From NCBI GenBank assembly GCA_036008465.1, contig DASYNP010000095.1, positions 104,706 through 168,705 on the forward strand: 64,000 nt of DNA, given 5' to 3'. The notes beneath the pieces are model-generated. The model was not told the DNA's origin. It saw only the letters and a program-made list of their open reading frames with translations, and ran no database searches. The stretch comes from DASPSM01 sp036008465 (GTDB lineage: Bacteria; Planctomycetota; Planctomycetia; Planctomycetales; Planctomycetaceae). Both the position numbers and the translations under genes were made by a program. Positions 60,498-64,000 of this stretch are shown one piece after another. How positions within the stretch are numbered: position 1 is the stretch's first letter; every line of letters begins with the position of its first letter.

Positions 60498-61130
60498 ATG
60501 CCGATTACGTTTCCGACTTTCACTTCAAGGTTCATTCATTACCTTGGGATCGGCGGCTCAGTCCCTGTGTCCGAGATGGGACCGGATTATCAGTTACCAG
60601 AGGGCGGAGTTTTCAAGCAGGCGGAGTTTAGTCCCGTCGCCGGCGAGGAGCCGGGCTTAGCATTCTTTTGGGTCTATGGGGCTCCCGTTCAGGACAAGGA
60701 AGCCACGCCAGTGTTTCGCTTGCAACTGTACTTCGCCAGGAGAATATTCTTCAGGAGCGACGCTCCGAAACCTGATTCCACAGTCGCCGAATTTCAGCAG
60801 ATTAGCGAGCCATTTATTGGCAAAAAGGTGAACATGACGGTAAGCTCGCGGATGGTGGCGAGCGAGCAAGATCTGCAGCAGACGAGTTTGATCCGCCCCC
60901 TGATTGGCCTAGCGTCTCGGTCGGGTGGCCACGCGATTAAGTTGACGGGTGCCCAATACGACATCTTGCCTCCCGCATCGGGTGAGATGTCGTGGACTTT
61001 CAGGGAGTCAGATCGCGCGGTCGTAACCGAAATGTCGGCTCCCTTGTCTAATTTAGAGGGCGCCAGCGCTCAGGCTTTTTTGGACTACTTTGCGCCCGCT
61101 TTTGAACTTTTCGTTATCGGATCTAAGTAA
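60498..61130 (+). CDS. Hypothetical protein, first gene of a HEPN cassette
   Basis: The 210-residue protein has visibly lower G+C than its neighbours. It starts MPITFPTFTSRFIHYLGIGG and has an alpha/beta body with VFRLQLYFARRIFFRS and SEPFIGKKVNMTVSSRMV; the C-terminus is helical (AQAFLDYFAPAFELFVIGSK). No catalytic motif or family is recognised. It is preceded by a promoter and followed at 22 bases by the second cassette gene. By position it could be an antitoxin, sensor or partner of the HEPN protein. Confidence 0.65.
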   Translation: MPITFPTFTSRFIHYLGIGGSVPVSEMGPDYQLPEGGVFKQAEFSPVAGEEPGLAFFWVYGAPVQDKEATPVFRLQLYFARRIFFRSDAPKPDSTVAEFQQISEPFIGKKVNMTVSSRMVASEQDLQQTSLIRPLIGLASRSGGHAIKLTGAQYDILPPASGEMSWTFRESDRAVVTEMSAPLSNLEGASAQAFLDYFAPAFELFVIGSK

Positions 61131-61152
61131 TTTTGCTAGGTCATGCTGAAAA

Positions 61153-61731
61153 ATGAGCAAGGACTCAGCTAACCGCATCAAGCAGTATTTTTCCGAGCAA
61201 GAAAGCCGAAAACGGCGTCGCCAAGAATACGCGGTTTCTGGGCATATTGGGGAATGGGTCCAGGAGCGCGAATGCGAGCAGCTCTCCACTTGGGAGCGTG
61301 GGCTCTCGGCTGAGGATCAGACGCCATATGTGATGCTGCCGCAAACGATTTCTCACGAAGCAGCCTTCAGCAGATTGATCGAATTGCGCCAGCTTTTCTC
61401 GGAGACCAATATCCGAGACTTGATGGTGTCCTACGACAGGCTTGCTGAGTCGGTAAGGCCCAATGAGCGAACAGTACTCAACATCGCGCATCTAATCGGG
61501 GTTGATGATGCCCTCGGCAACATTCTCTACATGACGGGCAAGCTGTTCGACGCTCCCGCGTCCGTGTCGGTCGGCGAGGCTGATCCGTTGTCGCTCGTGA
61601 TTTCTGTAAAGGTGGGAGCGGATGCGAGCGTGGACGCGTCTCGGCTGCGGGAACGCGCTTGGTACGAAAACTTGGCCGACATGGCCCCTCAGGCGGACGG
61701 CCACGTGTTCCTGTTCGTCAGCTACGAATGA
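61153..61731 (+). CDS. Hypothetical protein, second gene of the HEPN cassette
   Basis: The 192-residue protein starts with a basic helix (SANRIKQYFSEQESRKRRRQ) that could bind nucleic acid, followed by a helical middle (AAFSRLIELRQLFSETNIRD) and a beta-rich end (PLSLVISVKVGADASVDASR). Its stop overlaps the start of the HEPN gene (ATGA), which indicates tight co-translation as in toxin-antitoxin pairs. No family is recognised. Confidence 0.65.
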   Translation: MSKDSANRIKQYFSEQESRKRRRQEYAVSGHIGEWVQERECEQLSTWERGLSAEDQTPYVMLPQTISHEAAFSRLIELRQLFSETNIRDLMVSYDRLAESVRPNERTVLNIAHLIGVDDALGNILYMTGKLFDAPASVSVGEADPLSLVISVKVGADASVDASRLRERAWYENLADMAPQADGHVFLFVSYE

Positions 61732-62171
61732 ACGGCACCGACTTCATACAGGTCGCTACTGACTGGTCCAAATCGGCGACCGTTGGCGAGCCGACCTGGC
61801 GCTCTTCGACCAGCCGCGCGTACTACGGGGCCTTTCACATTGCCAGGGATTTTCTTGAGGTCCATCTCGGATTCACCGGCAAGTTTAGACTCTTTAAGAG
61901 TCACCAGAAGGTCTACGACGCGCTCGGAAATTCTGGCAACGAGCACGCGAGAGAGGCGGGCCGAAAGCTTCGGCAATTCGCCAATCGGCGCCACATGGCC
62001 GATTACGAGTTACAAGACGCAGGCAGCGGAAATCAAAAAGCTGCAGAGCACAGCATTCTCGACGCGGAAGAGATCAAGGGTTATATCGATAAGGTGGTTA
62101 CCGACTGCCGCGACCCCAAGATCCTTGGCGCGATGAAAATCCGCGTGGCCCAATGGATCGCCGCCCAGTAA
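61728..62171 (+). CDS. HEPN-domain protein (UPF0332-like)
   Basis: The protein has 147 residues from ATG 61728. The motif SSTSRAYYGAFHIARDFL matches the first helix of UPF0332/HEPN proteins, and RKLRQFANRRHMADYEL the later R..ADY block. HEPN proteins are often RNA-cleaving toxins or helper subunits in toxin-antitoxin, abortive-infection and CRISPR systems; others are adaptors. A classical RxxxxH catalytic pair is not clear apart from the R...H within the first motif. It ends the three-gene cassette. Confidence 0.78.
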   Translation: MNGTDFIQVATDWSKSATVGEPTWRSSTSRAYYGAFHIARDFLEVHLGFTGKFRLFKSHQKVYDALGNSGNEHAREAGRKLRQFANRRHMADYELQDAGSGNQKAAEHSILDAEEIKGYIDKVVTDCRDPKILGAMKIRVAQWIAAQ

Positions 62172-62235
62172 ACTAAGGCTGCCCGTTACTTTCACTTTGC
62201 TTGCCGATTGCTCTACGTTTCGGCTTACGTCCAGT

Positions 62236-62736
62236 TCAGCGGGCAGAACGCGCCTCGCGCTTTACCTTCCGCCATTCCCAGGGTGGCGTTGGATCCTTGT
62301 CGGCCCAAAGTCCGCGGCGATGCTCGCGAGCCTCGGCCTCGGCGCCAGTGAACTCACCGGGCTTGTCGTACTGCACGTAGCGCCACGCGAAGCCATCTCG
62401 GACCATTTCCATGTTGATGAACCGCTCGCCCAGATAGATGCGGCCCACCTCGCGGTGATACCGGTCGACGTCGATGACCTCGACGCGGACCGTCTGGCCG
62501 AAGACTTTGCCGGCGAGATTCTCTCGAGCCTTCGTGCCGAACGGCTGGCCCTTCTCAGGCGCGTCGATGCCGGCGAGTCGGATCTTGTGCTGGGTGTTCG
62601 ATCCGTCAAGGACGGTCAGCGTGTCGCCGTCCGCGATCTTGACGACCTTGCCGGCGATCTCGTAATGCGGCTTGGCAGCGAAGGCCGGAGTCGCGATTGA
62701 CAGCGCGATGACAATGGCAACGCGGAATGCGGTCAT
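62236..62736 (-). CDS. Secreted thermonuclease (SNase-like)
   Basis: The protein has 166 residues from ATG 62736, giving a signal peptide FRVAIVIALSIATPAFA. An upstream ATG at 62829 has GAGGGA but would place 31 residues ahead of the signal. SNase-fold motifs are VVKIADGDTLTVLDG, KIRLAGIDAPE (catalytic Arg and Glu) and YHREVGRIYLG (second Arg). The C-terminus ends EHRRGLWADKDPTPPWEW, typical of the family. It degrades DNA or RNA with calcium, probably extracytoplasmic. It is last in a leftward run. Confidence 0.88.
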   Translation of the reverse strand: MTAFRVAIVIALSIATPAFAAKPHYEIAGKVVKIADGDTLTVLDGSNTQHKIRLAGIDAPEKGQPFGTKARENLAGKVFGQTVRVEVIDVDRYHREVGRIYLGERFINMEMVRDGFAWRYVQYDKPGEFTGAEAEAREHRRGLWADKDPTPPWEWRKVKREARSAR

Positions 62737-62839
62737 TCGGCAGTCGGTGTTTGACCTACGGATTGGCACGGGGTTTAGGCGGCGGTCGCAAGTCCGATCG
62801 GCCCACACGAGCCAATCGAATCGTTTCATGGTGCATCCC

Positions 62840-63469
62840 TCACTTGGCTTTTGCACTCAGCCTCTGGTGGACAATCTTGGTTAGCTTCGGCACATCGACA
62901 TCAAGCGTCTTGACCACGAATAGAGAATTGCCGCCGTAGTCCCGCTTGCCGGTCACGACGAGAAAGTTGTCGAAGAGCGGTGCCGGGTTACGTCCGACAT
63001 CTTCCTGCGTCACGGGAATTCCAGTCACGATCACCGGTTTGCCTTTGAACTCGATTGCTTTTCCGCTGTCCGTAACGGTGGGCGCGGCCATTAATTCAGC
63101 CTCGCACTCTTGCGGCCCGATAACCTTGATTGGCGAAATTCCGCCAACGAAGTGACCAACGAATCCGACCTTCAGTTTGTGCTCAGTCAACTCCCGCAGC
63201 CGTGTCGGTGCGCCACCAGTTTCCAGGTCGCGAATACGTTGCTTCAGCGAGTCGATCCGCTCCTTGGACGTTTCCTTGGCAATCTCTCCGGTGAGGTACT
63301 TGATCTCGATCGGCACCGCCTCAACAGCAGCCTCAACGTACCACTGCTCCTCTTTGGTGAGCTTCTCGTCGCCTCCGCGAACCGGAGCACCGATTAAGAA
63401 TACCGCGACTAGGCAGGCGCACCAGCGGCTAGTCGGGGCGTTTGAATCACGGTTTTCGGCGTTTGTCAC
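62840..63469 (-). CDS. Hypothetical secreted protein
   Basis: The 209-residue protein has an N-terminal signal (WCACLVAVFLIGAPVRG) and mature start GDEKLTKEEQW. A coiled coil follows at about 55-95 (EIAKETSKERIDSLKQRIRD), then a beta-rich domain (VIVTGIPVTQEDVGRNPAPL, NFLVVTGKRDYGGNS). It lies upstream of the nuclease on the same strand with minimal spacing, so co-expression is likely. No family is recognised. Confidence 0.65.
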   Translation of the reverse strand: MTNAENRDSNAPTSRWCACLVAVFLIGAPVRGGDEKLTKEEQWYVEAAVEAVPIEIKYLTGEIAKETSKERIDSLKQRIRDLETGGAPTRLRELTEHKLKVGFVGHFVGGISPIKVIGPQECEAELMAAPTVTDSGKAIEFKGKPVIVTGIPVTQEDVGRNPAPLFDNFLVVTGKRDYGGNSLFVVKTLDVDVPKLTKIVHQRLSAKAK

Positions 63470-63480
63470 GGAAGTTACGG

Positions 63481-63846
63481 TCAGGTTGCTGTTTCCCGTT
63501 CAATGGCCTCAACATATTCGAGCGGGATCGGGAACGGCTGAAACGGCACGTATCCTGTGCTTGCATCGTCGGTGTTCACCCAGGAACCGATCTGGTTTGC
63601 GATCGCCGCTAGTTGCCGCGCCTGACTCGGATCGATCCGTCCATGCCCCCAAAATTGGGTTTTGCCAGATTCTGCCGCCCGACGGCATAGCTCCGGGACA
63701 GTGAATTCTGTCCCTCCCAGCCACCCAGCGCAGTAACACTCCTCTGAGATCGCGCTCATCAGGTCGCCGAGATGTCGGACCAGATCGCTTCGTTTTTCGT
63801 CAGTCATGCCGCCCCCACCCGGTACCCGTTCCGGTTCGTCGCTCAT
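63481..63846 (-). CDS. Hypothetical element protein
   Basis: The protein has 121 residues from ATG 63846 (ATG 63807 possible). It contains DLMSAISEECYCAGWLGGTE and QARQLAAIANQIGSWVN. It is Cys/Trp-containing and acidic, with no membrane segment. Same-strand neighbours suggest an operon with the secreted protein and the nuclease. Confidence 0.6.
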   Translation of the reverse strand: MSDEPERVPGGGGMTDEKRSDLVRHLGDLMSAISEECYCAGWLGGTEFTVPELCRRAAESGKTQFWGHGRIDPSQARQLAAIANQIGSWVNTDDASTGYVPFQPFPIPLEYVEAIERETAT

Positions 63847-63874
63847 GCCGTCACCTCAGCGATTGGCACGGGAG

Positions 63875-64000
63875 TTCAGCGCTTGACCCATAGGGACACG
63901 TACCAACCGAAAGCTGGCCCGAACCCTGGAACTTCGGCGAGCGAATACAGCGGGAGGTACAGAAAGAAGAAAACCGTGGTCGCGCTCCCGGGTCCGGCCG
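63875..64000 (-). CDS. Membrane protein, 3' part only (start beyond the window)
   Basis: The last 41 codons of a frame entering from the right edge read TTVFFFLYLPLYSLAEVPGF followed by GPAFGWYVSLWVKR and TGA at 63875-63877. One hydrophobic helix is visible. It resembles small membrane proteins common in planctomycete genomes; the evidence is limited to these residues. Confidence 0.4.

Larger units (their letters stand above)
42389..64000. mobile_element. Integrated phage-like or plasmid-like element, open at the right edge
   Basis: Evidence is the sequence of a tyrosine recombinase next to a tRNA gene, a serine recombinase, ArdC-like anti-restriction, AAA and replicative helicase genes, small HTH/excisionase-like genes, long runs of overlapping genes, virion-like proteins and absence of housekeeping genes. 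The left border is placed by content; no direct repeat of the tRNA was found inside the window. Capsid, portal and terminase genes are not seen, so the type of element stays open. Confidence 0.75.

Overview
The window looks like a chromosomal segment of a planctomycete, probably of the Pirellulales/Lacipirellula type. The reasons are high G+C, a Cys-rich YTV-repeat protein of the kind known from Rhodopirellula cell walls, a very large bacterial alpha-2-macroglobulin, secreted proteins with secretin-like (STN) domains peculiar to planctomycetes, several HEAT-repeat secreted proteins, and many dispersed palindromic repeats between genes. The species cannot be fixed from sequence reading alone.

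Positions 1-42.3 kb are ordinary chromosome with mostly unlinked genes on both strands. Recognisable housekeeping or metabolic genes are a short-chain dehydrogenase, a glyoxalase-like protein, a two-subunit ThDP decarboxylase (5465-6585), a hemolysin III/PAQR membrane protein, GTPase Der, a hydroxypyruvate-isomerase-like TIM barrel, ribonuclease III, an HtrA/DegP protease, a histone-deacetylase-family amidohydrolase, a STAS protein, a LOG-family protein, an ornithine cyclodeaminase homologue, IspG, a TPR lipoprotein, FabI with a coupled Nudix hydrolase, and a GNAT acetyltransferase. The envelope is represented by tandem HEAT-like paralogs (1-2.4 kb), two STN-domain secreted proteins, a 2053-residue alpha-2-macroglobulin whose thioester motif has been lost, and the YTV protein beside it. 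Intergenic spaces carry palindromic repeats, a nested 250-bp palindrome (23987-24236), a triple 20-bp-period direct repeat (25621-25670), and a hairpin-rich spacer (34.2-34.7 kb) with a possible terminator/anti-terminator pair. A 21-residue Lys/Ala/Gly peptide gene with a good ribosome binding site lies at 21162.

From tRNA-Gln(UUG) at 42318-42388 to the right end, the content changes to that of an integrated mobile element that continues past the window. Its left part holds a tyrosine recombinase (42525), small membrane proteins, a repeat field, a serine recombinase (44957-46024) and a leftward early operon with an ArdC-like anti-restriction protein and a clamp-loader-like AAA ATPase. After a gene-free stretch of about 1.3 kb, a rightward set of overlapping genes encodes excisionase-like HTH proteins, zinc-ribbon proteins and a DnaB-N/RepA-type helicase. 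A second rightward set (55.9-60.35 kb) looks like virion or tail-associated proteins, including a fibronectin type III protein, and ends in a fragment resembling the C-terminus of an MT-A70 adenine methyltransferase. An SGNH hydrolase-like gene faces this set, and the two start codons overlap. No capsid, portal or terminase gene is visible, so phage, satellite or phage-derived island cannot be told apart.

The most interesting accessory unit is a lower-G+C three-gene cassette at 60424-62171. It has its own promoter and ends in a HEPN-domain protein, and could be a toxin-antitoxin or defence module.
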